Assembly (NCBI RefSeq): GCF_041154505.1
Contig: NZ_AP028672.1
Coordinates: 5,124,501 to 5,188,500 of the forward strand
Origin: Acidovorax sp. A79
GTDB lineage: Bacteria; Pseudomonadota; Gammaproteobacteria; Burkholderiales; Burkholderiaceae_C
Length of the DNA stretch: 64,000 nt
Direction of reading: 5' to 3'
The position numbers and the translations under genes are program-made. Under the pieces are notes generated by a model. It ran no database searches, was not told the DNA's origin, and worked only from the letters and a program-made list of their open reading frames with translations. This document shows, piece by piece, positions 8,240 to 16,277 of this stretch. Position 1 is the stretch's first letter, and each line of letters begins with the position of its first letter.

Positions 8240-9870
8240 GGTATTCCGGCGTTGAGTTGCCGGACCTCGCCGAAGCGCTCAAACGCAAGGGGTTTGACTA
8301 CGTTCGCCCCCTTCCGTCGTCAGCGGAGCTAGAGTTCATCGGCACTTTGAAGGCGAATGGGCAAGAACACCCTTGTCGGCTGCTCGTGCCAAAGGCATTA
8401 GATGATGTACCCACCATCTGGTTGACCCATATGGAGGCGCGTCTCCCGTTGCTTCGTCCACATCTGAGCGCGTCGGGCTATCTTTGCTACATCGCACATG
8501 GTGCTCACCCATTTGACTCATTCAGCCCGATCGGCCAGATACTCGGCTGCATAGTTCGGGCAGAGCGGGTTTTGAGCTCCATCTTGCGCGGCGAGATGGT
8601 TGAAGACCTTGCTGATGAGTTTCATGCGCACTGGGGAGAGCTCTTCTGCCTATCAGACGTACAACCGAACAGCGGAAAGCGGGAGTACGTTTTTGAGGTG
8701 TCGAAGAATGGAAGGAGCTGGTACGTTCTTTCCGACGATAAAGATCGAACTGATGCCAAGATAAAGTTGACACTAGGTACCTCGCTTGAGCTCAAGACGG
8801 GTCTTCTTTTGAACCGAGCCAAGACGGCAAGTCGACCGATTCCGTATCAGCAAGACTGGCCTCCAAAGACTGTCGGGGAGCTACTGAATTGGCAGAAATC
8901 GCTTGACCTGGATTGCGCTAAAGACATCGAGCGTAGCCTCACGGCAATGACTCGCGTTGGAGCAAAAAAGGCGGTCTTCACCATCGAATCTCCGAAGCTC
9001 ACCTACGGGTTCTCGACGACTATTCCTCAGCTAGTCCGGCGCAAAAAGAAGCCTGTTCCGGTTAGGGCTGAACTTTATCGTCAGAAGATTGTTCCGCTGC
9101 TCCTCTACCGCATCGACAACGAGTACATCGCGGAGAGGAATCTTCCGGCGGGGAAGACGCTGATTGGTATGGAAATTCTCCTCGTCGGATGTGGGACGAT
9201 TGGCGGGTACTTGGCGGACATGTTGGTCAAGGCTGGCGCAGGGACAGGTGGCGGGCGGCTGGTTTTGGTTGACAAAGACAGACTAGGCCCTCAGAACATC
9301 GGCCGTCATCGACTGGGCCTGGATGCTGTCTTTTTTCCCAAGGTTCACGCACTAGGAACAGAACTTTCGCGCATCTCGCCAGGGGCGCGGATTGAAGGCG
9401 CATTCGATGACATAAAGAGGGTCAATCCGGGCAAGGTGTCTCTAGTGATAGACGCCACAGGTGAGCAAGCTTTATCCGATTGGGTGACTTGGAAATACCT
9501 GCGAGAGGCTGTCGTACTAACTGTCTGGGTCGAGGGTGCTGGACTTGCTGTTCGAGGGCTTTTGAAAGACAAAGCGAATCACGCCTGCACGCGTTGTATC
9601 AGCAAGCTCCCCTTGGCCAGGCAGGTGCAGGTGTTCAAAGAGCCGACAGAGGTGCTGTTGAAAGGGCAAGGGTGCGAAGGGCTTTACGTGCCATTTCCCG
9701 CTTCAGTGTCGTTGCAAGCCGCCGCGCTGGGTATGGAGATGGTCCAAGCTTGGGTCGATGGTGTTGCTGCCCCCACTTTGCGAACGCGAGTTTTGGTTCC
9801 AGGTCGCGAACTCATGACCCCTGACTGCACTCCGTTGAAAGTAGAAGGCTGTCCGGTGTGCGACACTTAA
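8236..9870 (+). CDS. cap2: Cap2, E2-E1 fusion ubiquitin-transfer-like enzyme
   Basis: A 544-aa protein of type II CBASS that activates the C-terminus of the CD-NTase and conjugates it to a target, priming the synthase. The N-terminal E2-like part has a Cys (about C84, in SASGYLCYIAHG) in the expected place. The C-terminal E1/ThiF adenylation domain carries LLVGCGTIGGYLADML (glycine-rich ATP site), LVDKDRLGPQNIGRH, and a CTRC segment that may hold the E1 catalytic Cys. A further Cys pair (CPVC) ends the protein. Length and domain order fit Cap2. It overlaps cdnA by four bases and cap3 by thirteen, so the three genes form one transcription unit. Confidence 0.93.
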   Translation: MRYSGVELPDLAEALKRKGFDYVRPLPSSAELEFIGTLKANGQEHPCRLLVPKALDDVPTIWLTHMEARLPLLRPHLSASGYLCYIAHGAHPFDSFSPIGQILGCIVRAERVLSSILRGEMVEDLADEFHAHWGELFCLSDVQPNSGKREYVFEVSKNGRSWYVLSDDKDRTDAKIKLTLGTSLELKTGLLLNRAKTASRPIPYQQDWPPKTVGELLNWQKSLDLDCAKDIERSLTAMTRVGAKKAVFTIESPKLTYGFSTTIPQLVRRKKKPVPVRAELYRQKIVPLLLYRIDNEYIAERNLPAGKTLIGMEILLVGCGTIGGYLADMLVKAGAGTGGGRLVLVDKDRLGPQNIGRHRLGLDAVFFPKVHALGTELSRISPGARIEGAFDDIKRVNPGKVSLVIDATGEQALSDWVTWKYLREAVVLTVWVEGAGLAVRGLLKDKANHACTRCISKLPLARQVQVFKEPTEVLLKGQGCEGLYVPFPASVSLQAAALGMEMVQAWVDGVAAPTLRTRVLVPGRELMTPDCTPLKVEGCPVCDT

Positions 9871-10340
9871 GCGACTGGTCAAACTTGGACGGTAGCCTGC
9901 TGCTTCACTTCGACCCAGCGGTTATGCAGATTTTCGCTGCTCACGTTCAGTTGCGCGGCCGCCCAGAAAGCGGCGGCATCTTGCTCGGAACCGTGCACGA
10001 CAATGGACTGCTTGTGCGGATAGCCACGCAACCTTCACGTCACGACAAGCAGTCCGCATACCTCTTTGAACGCATGGCGTTTGGGCACCGCGCTGCCGCA
10101 AGAAGGCATTGGAGGTCCAGCGGCGGAATCGTTCGATATCTGGGTGATTGGCACACGCATCCACAAGATTTTCCGACTCCTTCCGGCCTTGACCTTGAAG
10201 AATGGCAGAAGCTCGCGCGAGCAAGAAAGGATGAGCGTCCCACTCTCTCTGTCATCGTCGGTCGTAAGGCCCTTCATGTGGAGATGATGGACAAACGAGG
10301 AAAGCGCAGCCCGCTATCGGCTACCCATGAGAACTTGTAG
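9858..10340 (+). CDS. cap3: Cap3, JAMM-type deconjugating peptidase
   Basis: A 160-aa zinc isopeptidase of the JAB/JAMM family that removes the conjugate made by Cap2. The motif is complete: E37 (PESGGILLG) and H99-T-H101-P with S109 and D112 in DWHTHPQDFPTPSGLD. The first start is a GTG inside the end of cap2 (13-base overlap); an internal ATG at residue 23 would leave the motif intact. The plus-strand operon ends here, 23 bases before the stop of the convergent capV gene. Confidence 0.92.
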   Translation: MRHLSDWSNLDGSLLLHFDPAVMQIFAAHVQLRGRPESGGILLGTVHDNGLLVRIATQPSRHDKQSAYLFERMAFGHRAAARRHWRSSGGIVRYLGDWHTHPQDFPTPSGLDLEEWQKLARARKDERPTLSVIVGRKALHVEMMDKRGKRSPLSATHENL

Positions 10341-10349
10341 CTCCGAAAC

Positions 10350-10378
10350 GAATTGCCGACACATCATCGGAACAATTC
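10350..10378. terminator. Hairpin between convergent cap3 and capV
   Basis: GAATTGCCGA and TCGG-AA-CAATTC form an imperfect ten-pair stem around a seven-base loop. It lies in the convergent gap and runs into the last codons of capV. There is no clear T tract on either side, so termination is plausible but not certain. Confidence 0.4.
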
Positions 10379-11392
10379 AACTTGAGGCTCGTGCGCCAGA
10401 AATGGCTGAAGGTCGGTGCCCAGGATGTCTGATGTTGCCTTAGCGGCGAGTGCGAGCAAGGTTTTTTGCGCGGTCTCTGAAGCGATGTCCAGCCCGAGGT
10501 CCGAGGCCTGAGCATCGGAAGGCTCTTTATCCAAGCGAACGTAGTTGGCCTGAAGCTTGTGTCTCATGAGCTGGTCGACGAGTTGTTGCTGGGCAGAGAT
10601 GGTCACAGAGAACAACCTAGCATCGTCCATCCAATCCATGACGCCAAACTGCTGTCCCGCTGAAAACGAGACAGAGTAGCTCTTGGTAGTAGTGCCAACG
10701 CTCAGCAGCCGAAATTCGCCTTCGCCTGGCCGGACGTTGAAATAGTTCTCTGCCTCATGCAGCGCCAACAGGTCGGGCGCGTTTGCGAAGAGTCCACCAT
10801 CCGCATAGAGGTCATCACCAACTTTGGCCAATTCAAAGAATGTTGGCGCGGCTGCCGTCGCTACGCCAACGTCTACTGCGTTGAATTTCCAGTCTCTCGT
10901 CCAATGCTTCTGGTGGCGAGTCTTGAACACTTGCGGCCTGCCTTGGGTGACGTTGACGGCCGGGACGCAACAAGGATGAAGAGCGTCGTTGAGCGTTGCG
11001 TCGGCGGGGAGTAGCTTTGAAATGACGTCCCGCAATACAGCCGCTTGGTAGCGCGGCTTGTTGCGATGGGCATATAGGTCCAAACCTTTAGCCAATCCCC
11101 CGCGGGGAGGCTCATGGGGCGGAAAAATATCCTGCCCATGTGAAACGAAAGTCTCTACTACTTTCCGCATCGGGACCTCGAACGCGACGGCTAGGGCAAT
11201 GATCCCGCCGATGGAAGTGCCGTACGTCAGGTCAAAGCGTCTGCCAATCGGCATTTCGAGATGGTCCTCTATCTCTTGCAATGCTCGAGCGGTGAAAAGG
11301 CCTCGGTAGCCACCACCTGTTAGGGCAAGTGCTTGGAACGGTCGCTGACGGGTCCACTGCATGGGCATCTCGCTGTTTGGTATGTTTGTCAC
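10364..11392 (-). CDS. capV: CapV-like patatin phospholipase, CBASS effector
   Basis: A 342-aa patatin-like phospholipase. GGGYRGLF (about 26-33) forms the oxyanion hole, YGTSIGG holds nucleophile S60, and YADGGLFANAP holds the catalytic Asp of the Ser-Asp dyad. In CBASS such effectors are switched on by the cyclic nucleotide and degrade the membrane, killing the infected cell. Length and motifs fit CapV; there is no signal peptide. Unusually it is not co-directional with cdnA-cap2-cap3 but convergent with them, 23 bases away, so it needs its own promoter near 11400. A stand-alone patatin is possible, but the position argues for the effector role, since no other effector is present. Confidence 0.85.
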   Translation of the reverse strand: MTNIPNSEMPMQWTRQRPFQALALTGGGYRGLFTARALQEIEDHLEMPIGRRFDLTYGTSIGGIIALAVAFEVPMRKVVETFVSHGQDIFPPHEPPRGGLAKGLDLYAHRNKPRYQAAVLRDVISKLLPADATLNDALHPCCVPAVNVTQGRPQVFKTRHQKHWTRDWKFNAVDVGVATAAAPTFFELAKVGDDLYADGGLFANAPDLLALHEAENYFNVRPGEGEFRLLSVGTTTKSYSVSFSAGQQFGVMDWMDDARLFSVTISAQQQLVDQLMRHKLQANYVRLDKEPSDAQASDLGLDIASETAQKTLLALAAKATSDILGTDLQPFLAHEPQVELFR

Positions 11393-11904
11393 GGCTCGAG
11401 GCGGAAAATGCTAACTCAAAGTTGGCAGTCCTAATGCAGATGAAGGCCGGACTACCGCGCGGGGCAAGGGTTACCGCAGACAAGCTTCGCCGCTTATGGT
11501 TCGCCACGGACCCGTCCAACATCAGCTGTCACGCTATGACCTGTATTCCAACGACTGCGCGGGCCAGATTGCCTTGATGGCGAGCCCGACTCGGAGTCGG
11601 GCCAAACGCTGCCGGTGGTTATGAAGTAGGTTCCCGAAGGGCTAAGGTGGTTGGATTAGATCACCGAATTCCTGAAAGACAGGAGCATTTGAACGCCGTG
11701 ACGAGCCAATGACCGTGCGCCCGCTCCTGACACCATAGCTGCCACTGGAACCTTGCACGCGAGAGGCCGCAACCGCTGCAGAACCGACGTCTGCCGTGGC
11801 AGCTTCAGGCTGGTTGTGACCCTTAGCTCCTGTTCCGGCGAACGGCAGCTTACGGCCATTGCAGTCATACGAGGGGACGATCTTGTTGCGCTATTGGGGG
11901 GTAC
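11393..11904. other. Intergenic stretch between capV and aphS
   Basis: About 510 bases with no convincing gene. It must contain the capV promoter near its left end and holds the second copy of the CBASS-flanking repeat (11769-11813). It marks the junction between the lower-GC accessory region and the GC-rich catabolic cluster. Confidence 0.5.
11769..11813 (+). repeat. Direct-repeat copy right of CBASS
   Basis: GCAACCGCTGCAGAACCGAC, ten variable bases, then GCAGCTTCAGGCTGG: the partner of 6548-6591 in the same orientation. The distance between copies is about 5.2 kb and brackets the CBASS genes. Confidence 0.7.
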
Positions 11905-12672
11905 TCAGTTCCGCATCAGTTGTACGGTACCCGGCAAGAATGCTCGACCTTCACGGAGCGCCTTGATCAGCAAATCTGGCGTGGCGCGGATGTGCGCCTC
12001 CAGCGCGAGCGCCGCGCGCGCGTCCTGGCCTGCCATGGCCAGCTCGTAAATCTCGGTATGCTCGATGTGCACGTCTCGCACGCTGCCAGGCAACCCCATG
12101 GCGCAGAAGCGGTACCGTTCGCTGTGGCGCGATAGCAGGCGCAGTACACGCAGTGTCCAGGGAGAGGCATGACCTGACAGCAGTGCTTCATGAAAGCGCA
12201 CATTCAACGCCTCCCACTGCCGTCGGCGCGGGGGCGTGATGGGCTGCTCTTCGGCCGACAGTGCGGTGAAGGCTTCGGCCAGCGCAGCGCGCCACTGCGC
12301 GTCGCCTCCGCGGATGGATTGGCGCAACGCATCGATCTCGATGTGTATGCGCAGGCTGGTGATGTCCTGCAGTTCCTCCAGCGCTATGGGCGCCACACGA
12401 AAGCCGCGCTGCCCTTCCACTGTCACGAGGGCGTCGCTCACCAGCCGCGTGACAGCCTCGCGCAGCGTGCCTGCGCCGACCTGGTACTGCGTGCGCAGGT
12501 GCTCGATGCGCAGCTTGCCGCCGGGGGGGAGGCGCCCTTCGACAATGTCGTCGCGCAGGGTGGCGTAGGTGTGTTCAATGAGGGTGCGCGAGGGGTCCCC
12601 TGGGGGGGGGGCGCCCTCGGCTGTGTACCCGCCCGGCAGTGCGATCAGGGGGGTAAAGCTGCGTTTGGCCAT
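11905..12672 (-). CDS. aphS: GntR/FCD-family repressor of phenol genes (AphS/PhcS-like)
   Basis: A 255-aa regulator with an N-terminal GntR winged helix (YATLRDDIVEGRLPPGGKLRIEHL ... GAGTLREAVTRLVSDALV, split here by the recognition helix) and a C-terminal FCD ligand-binding domain containing RFHEALLSGHASPW and HTEIYELAMAGQDARAA. In Comamonas testosteroni a GntR protein in this place represses the phenol genes until inducer or mutation relieves it. It follows dmpR on the same strand with a 26-base gap, so the two are probably co-transcribed. The assignment to AphS rests on family and position. Confidence 0.82.
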   Translation of the reverse strand: MAKRSFTPLIALPGGYTAEGAPPPGDPSRTLIEHTYATLRDDIVEGRLPPGGKLRIEHLRTQYQVGAGTLREAVTRLVSDALVTVEGQRGFRVAPIALEELQDITSLRIHIEIDALRQSIRGGDAQWRAALAEAFTALSAEEQPITPPRRRQWEALNVRFHEALLSGHASPWTLRVLRLLSRHSERYRFCAMGLPGSVRDVHIEHTEIYELAMAGQDARAALALEAHIRATPDLLIKALREGRAFLPGTVQLMRN

Positions 12673-12698
12673 GGCAATGTGGTGTGGTGGCGTTTACG

Positions 12699-14429
12699 TT
12701 ACGGGGCCGTTTGCCGACGCTCCTGCAGGCGCGACAGGCGGTAGCTGAGCTGTGGACGGGTCAGGCCCAGCGCGCGCGCCGCCGCCGCAAGGTTGCCACC
12801 CGCGCGCGCCACGGCTTCGCGGATCAGGGTGTCTTCCAGCGCGTCCAGCGTCAGGCCGCTGGCCTGCAGCGTGTCGTACAAGTTGGCGCTTTGCTGGGTG
12901 TGCGACTCGCTCTCCAGCGCACCGGCCGCGTTCACGGTGTGCGCTGTGGGTATGGCCGACGTAGGAAACAGCATTGAGGCATCCACCAGGTCGTCCTGCG
13001 GCGCCAGGATCACGCCGCGCTCGACGAGGTTTTCCAGCTCGCGCACGTTGCCGGGCCATTCATGCTGGCGCATGGCGGTCATGGCCAGGTCGGTGAAGCC
13101 CGCCAAGCGCTTGCCGTGCATGGCGGCGTAGCGCTGCAGCAGGTGCATTGCCAGCAGCTCGATGTCGTCCACTCGATCACGCAGCGCCGGGATGCGGATG
13201 GGATAGACGTTCAGCCGGTACAGCAGGTCGCGCCGAAAGCTCCCTTCCTCCACGGCTTTTTCCAGATCCACGTTGGTGGCGGCCACCACGCGCACGTCCA
13301 CCTTGCGCGGCTGCGTGCCACCCAGGCGTTCTACCTCGCCCTGTTGCAGCACCCGCAGCAGCTTAGCCTGTGCGGGCAGAGGCAGCTCGCCCAGTTCGTC
13401 CAGCAACAGCGTGCCGCCGTGCGCGCGCTCGAAGCGGCCCACGCGTGCGGCGGTGGCGCCGGTGTAGGCGCCCTTCTCGGCTCCGAACAGCTCGCTCTCG
13501 ATCAGCTCGGCGGGCAGCGCCGCGCAGTTCACGGCCACGAAGGGCTTGTCGGCCCGCGGTCCCATGGCGTGCAGGGCGCGCGCAAAGCGTTCCTTGCCCA
13601 CGCCCGTTTCGCCGGTCAGCAGCACCGTGACCTGCGTGGGGGCGGCCTTGCGCAGCAGCTCCACCGTGTCGTTGAACGCGCGTGAGTGGCCCAGCAAAGG
13701 TCCCTGGTCGTCCACGGGCTGCAGCTGGGTGCGCAGCGCCTCCACCTGGGACTGCAGCTCGTCCAGGCGCACGAGCATCGAGTCGGGATCGTAGTCGCGC
13801 GCCAGCTGTTCGCCGTCGGGCCACTCGTGCACGAAGCGGCCTTCGATCAGGCAATGCGCGTGGCCGCAGGCCGTGCACTGCACTTCCTTGAACAGGGTGG
13901 GGCGGCGAAAGAACGCGCTGGTATAGCCCGAGGCATAGCCCAGCAGCATCCAGCACACGGGTTCGTCCTGCGGGCCCCAGGCACGCTGGTGCACCTCGGC
14001 CTCCCAGCTGTGGTCCCACTGGAAGATGCCGTGAAAGTGGTCTGCAGCCTCGTCCAGCTCGAACACCTGCGGCTGCACGCGCACCGCGCCTTCCAGCATG
14101 TGCAACTGTGGCCCCACGGCAAAGGTGTCGAACAGCGACGCGCCCGGCCGCACCTGGCGCGCCAGCAGCGCGTCGCGCTCGCCGGAGGCATACCCCGCGC
14201 GCATCAGCAGGCGGCGCGTGTGCACCGCCCCCAGGCTGGCGACCAATTCGCGTCGCAGCGCCTGGAAGGCCGCCGCGTGCACCAGCAGCATGCGCTGGTC
14301 CGCCAGCCAGATGCGGCCATCGACGGGGGAAAAGTGCACCAAGCGGCGCAGGTCCGCGTCGGAGGGGAAGGGCGGCAGGGCGGTCGCGGGCATAAGGAAA
14401 GTATCGATAAACAGGGTTTCTGTGTCCAT
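12699..14429 (-). CDS. dmpR: DmpR/AphR-type sigma-54-dependent activator
   Basis: A 576-aa NtrC-class activator in four parts: an N-terminal XylR_N sensor domain that binds phenols (about 25-130), a V4R-type segment ending in the Cys-containing VQCTACGHAHCLIEGR, the AAA+ domain (Walker A GETGVGKE, sigma-54 contact loop GAYTGA, Walker B GTLLLDELGELP), and a Fis-type helix-turn-helix at the end (LAAAARALGLTRPQLSYRL). Phenol binding frees the ATPase to remodel sigma-54 polymerase at the dmpK promoter. It is divergent from dmpK; binding sites should lie in 14430-14630. The contact loop has Tyr in place of the usual Phe, a known tolerated variant. Confidence 0.95.
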   Translation of the reverse strand: MDTETLFIDTFLMPATALPPFPSDADLRRLVHFSPVDGRIWLADQRMLLVHAAAFQALRRELVASLGAVHTRRLLMRAGYASGERDALLARQVRPGASLFDTFAVGPQLHMLEGAVRVQPQVFELDEAADHFHGIFQWDHSWEAEVHQRAWGPQDEPVCWMLLGYASGYTSAFFRRPTLFKEVQCTACGHAHCLIEGRFVHEWPDGEQLARDYDPDSMLVRLDELQSQVEALRTQLQPVDDQGPLLGHSRAFNDTVELLRKAAPTQVTVLLTGETGVGKERFARALHAMGPRADKPFVAVNCAALPAELIESELFGAEKGAYTGATAARVGRFERAHGGTLLLDELGELPLPAQAKLLRVLQQGEVERLGGTQPRKVDVRVVAATNVDLEKAVEEGSFRRDLLYRLNVYPIRIPALRDRVDDIELLAMHLLQRYAAMHGKRLAGFTDLAMTAMRQHEWPGNVRELENLVERGVILAPQDDLVDASMLFPTSAIPTAHTVNAAGALESESHTQQSANLYDTLQASGLTLDALEDTLIREAVARAGGNLAAAARALGLTRPQLSYRLSRLQERRQTAP

Positions 14430-14460
14430 CAGGGCGGACCCTTGGCCACTTCTTCATCAT

Positions 14461-14476
14461 TTCATCAATTGGCCGA
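14461..14476. promoter_or_regulatory. Possible upstream activating site for DmpR
   Basis: TTCATCAATTGGCCGA matches the palindromic site that I recall for DmpR/XylR-type activators (TTGATCAATTGATCAA) at 12 of 16 positions, about 160 bases upstream of the -24/-12 promoter, the usual distance. Read by eye only. Confidence 0.35.
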
Positions 14477-14632
14477 TAGCGGTGGTGAGCAAAACATCAT
14501 GCTGCTGTGCAGCAATCGCATGTACCGCCACTCGGGCAGACGCGGCGACGGGGTCCAGCAGGGCCGGATGGAGTGGGTTTTGTAGGGACTAACCCTGAAT
14601 TTATCGAGATTTTTGCGATAGATGGCATGCGT

Positions 14633-14648
14633 TGGCACGGCCCGTGCA
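14633..14648 (+). promoter_or_regulatory. Sigma-54 (-24/-12) promoter of the phenol hydroxylase operon
   Basis: TGGCACGGCCCGTGCA fits the sigma-54 consensus TGGCAC-N5-TTGCA with one mismatch and exact spacing of the GG and GC elements. The start site would fall near 14660, about 23 bases upstream of the dmpK ATG. It fits control by the divergent DmpR-type activator. Confidence 0.88.
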
Positions 14649-14682
14649 AAACGGTGCATGCAAAGCCGCACAGGAGATCACC

Positions 14683-14898
14683 ATGCACCGCCCCGCCAAC
14701 GCCGAACTGCACGCTACCGCGCAACCCGTCTGCGATCTGTCGCAGCGATTCGTGCGCGTGCTGGGGCGCCGTGACAACGGCTTTGTCGAGTTCGCGTTCT
14801 CGGTCGGATGGCCCGAGCTGACCGTGGAGCTTCTGCTCCCGGAGATGGCGTTCGAGGCCTTCTGCGTGGACCACCGCGTGCGCCGCCTGGACGACTGA
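14683..14898 (+). CDS. dmpK: Phenol hydroxylase assembly protein DmpK
   Basis: A 71-aa protein, first gene of the multicomponent phenol hydroxylase operon. DmpK-type proteins are not needed for catalysis itself but help assemble the iron centre of the oxygenase. The ATG at 14683 has AGGAGA five bases upstream; the frame stays open further upstream into the sigma-54 promoter, so a longer start is excluded. Segments LSQRFVRVLGRRDNGFVEFAFS and ELTVELLLPEMAFEAFC (each shown only in part) match the family pattern. It is followed 38 bases later by dmpL. Confidence 0.88.
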   Translation: MHRPANAELHATAQPVCDLSQRFVRVLGRRDNGFVEFAFSVGWPELTVELLLPEMAFEAFCVDHRVRRLDD

Positions 14899-14936
14899 GC
14901 CGGGTTCCCATAAACACCAACAGGAGACAAGCCCCC

Positions 14937-15929
14937 ATGAACATCGACCTGCAGGCGCGTGAGATCCAACCGCTGCGCCACACTTTTGCCCGCGTGGCGG
15001 CCCATACGGGCGACAAGCCTTCGTCGCGCTACCTGGAAGCCACGGTGGGCGTGCAGCCCACCGCGAACTTCCATTACCGCCCGACCTGGGAGCCAGAGTT
15101 CGAGTTGTTCGACACCGCTCGCACGGCCGTCAAGATGGCCGACTGGGACGCGTTACGCGATCCGCGCCAGTTCTATTACGCCAACTGGACCATGGCGCGG
15201 GCCCGTCAGCAGGAGGCGATGGAGGCCAATTACCAGTTCGTGGAATCACGCGGGCTGATCGACAAGATTCCGGACACGCAGCGCGCTGCCGCCTGCGAAG
15301 TGCTTATGCCGCTGCGCCACGCGGCCTGGGGCGCGAACATGAACAACTGCACCATCTGCTCACGCGGTTATGGCACGGCGTTCACGGCGCCGGCCATGTT
15401 CCACGCCATGGATCACCTGGCCGTGGCGCAGTACATCACGCGCCTGGGGCTGGCCCTGGGCGAGCCCGGCGCACTCGACGCGGGCCAGAACGACTGGCTG
15501 CACGACCCGCGCTGGCAGGTGCTGCGCCGGCTGGTGGAGGACACGCTGGTGGTCCAGGACCCGTTCGAGTTGTTCGTGGCACAGAACCTGGCGCTCGATG
15601 GCCTGCAGTACCCACTGATCTACACGCATTTTGTGGACGACCACCTGGCAGTGCAGGGCGGCACGGCGGTCGCCATGCTGACCGCCTTCATGCCCGAGTG
15701 GCATGACGAGAGCGCGCGCTGGGTGGACGCGGTCATCAAGGTGGCCGCTGCAGTATCGGACGACAACCGGGCGCTGATCACCGATTGGTTCAAGACCTAT
15801 GCCGATCTGGCGCAGGCCGCGCTGGCACCGGTGGCGGACCGCGCACTGGGTGCGCAAGGCGCCGAGGCCCTGGCCGATGTGCGCACAGCGCTGGACGCGC
15901 GGGCTCGCAAGTCCGGCTTGGTCGTCTAG
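14937..15929 (+). CDS. dmpL: Phenol hydroxylase oxygenase beta subunit DmpL
   Basis: A 330-aa ferritin-like subunit that pairs with DmpN in the dimeric hydroxylase of the soluble diiron monooxygenase family. Typical segments are NFHYRPTWEPEFELFD and QFYYANWTMARARQQEAMEAN. The ATG at 14937 with CAGGAGA upstream gives the family length; the open frame extends upstream through dmpK but without reason to use it. It is a structural subunit and carries no iron ligands. Confidence 0.94.
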   Translation: MNIDLQAREIQPLRHTFARVAAHTGDKPSSRYLEATVGVQPTANFHYRPTWEPEFELFDTARTAVKMADWDALRDPRQFYYANWTMARARQQEAMEANYQFVESRGLIDKIPDTQRAAACEVLMPLRHAAWGANMNNCTICSRGYGTAFTAPAMFHAMDHLAVAQYITRLGLALGEPGALDAGQNDWLHDPRWQVLRRLVEDTLVVQDPFELFVAQNLALDGLQYPLIYTHFVDDHLAVQGGTAVAMLTAFMPEWHDESARWVDAVIKVAAAVSDDNRALITDWFKTYADLAQAALAPVADRALGAQGAEALADVRTALDARARKSGLVV

Positions 15930-15943
15930 AGGAAGTCATCACC

Positions 15944-16237
15944 ATGAACGCATCTACCGTTTCCGCCGTCTCCAGCGTCTTCATTGCCTTTCAGGACAAC
16001 GAAGAGTCCCGCCCGGTCGTGGACGCCATCCTGGCGGACAACGCCCAGGCCAGCGCCACCTATCCACCGGGGCTCGTGAAGATCAACGCGCCCGGCCGCC
16101 TCGTGATCCGCCGCGAAACCATCGAAGAGCAGACCGGCCAGCGCTTCAACCTGCAGCAGCTGCACGTCAACCTCGTGACGCTGTCCGGTTACATCGACGA
16201 AGACGACGACGAGTTTTCACTGAGCTGGCAGCACTGA
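15944..16237 (+). CDS. dmpM: Phenol hydroxylase regulatory (effector) protein DmpM
   Basis: A 97-aa cofactorless effector protein of the MmoB/DmpM family that binds the hydroxylase and couples electron use to substrate oxidation. Visible features are VFIAFQDNEESRPVVDAI and the acidic C-terminus GYIDEDDDEFSLSW. It starts 14 bases after dmpL; the ATG at 15944 gives the normal family length. Confidence 0.93.
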   Translation: MNASTVSAVSSVFIAFQDNEESRPVVDAILADNAQASATYPPGLVKINAPGRLVIRRETIEEQTGQRFNLQQLHVNLVTLSGYIDEDDDEFSLSWQH

Positions 16238-16277
16238 GCCTGCAGGTCATTGCACGAAACCAATAGGAGACAACACC

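Noticed and set aside
6548..11813. Calling the CBASS-flanking repeats attachment sites of an integrative element
   Set aside because: There is no integrase or tRNA nearby, and similar degenerate sequences seem to occur elsewhere in the window.
12190..14585. Long plus-strand frames opposite aphS and dmpR
   Set aside because: These are antisense shadows caused by high GC; the minus-strand proteins have complete, recognisable domains.
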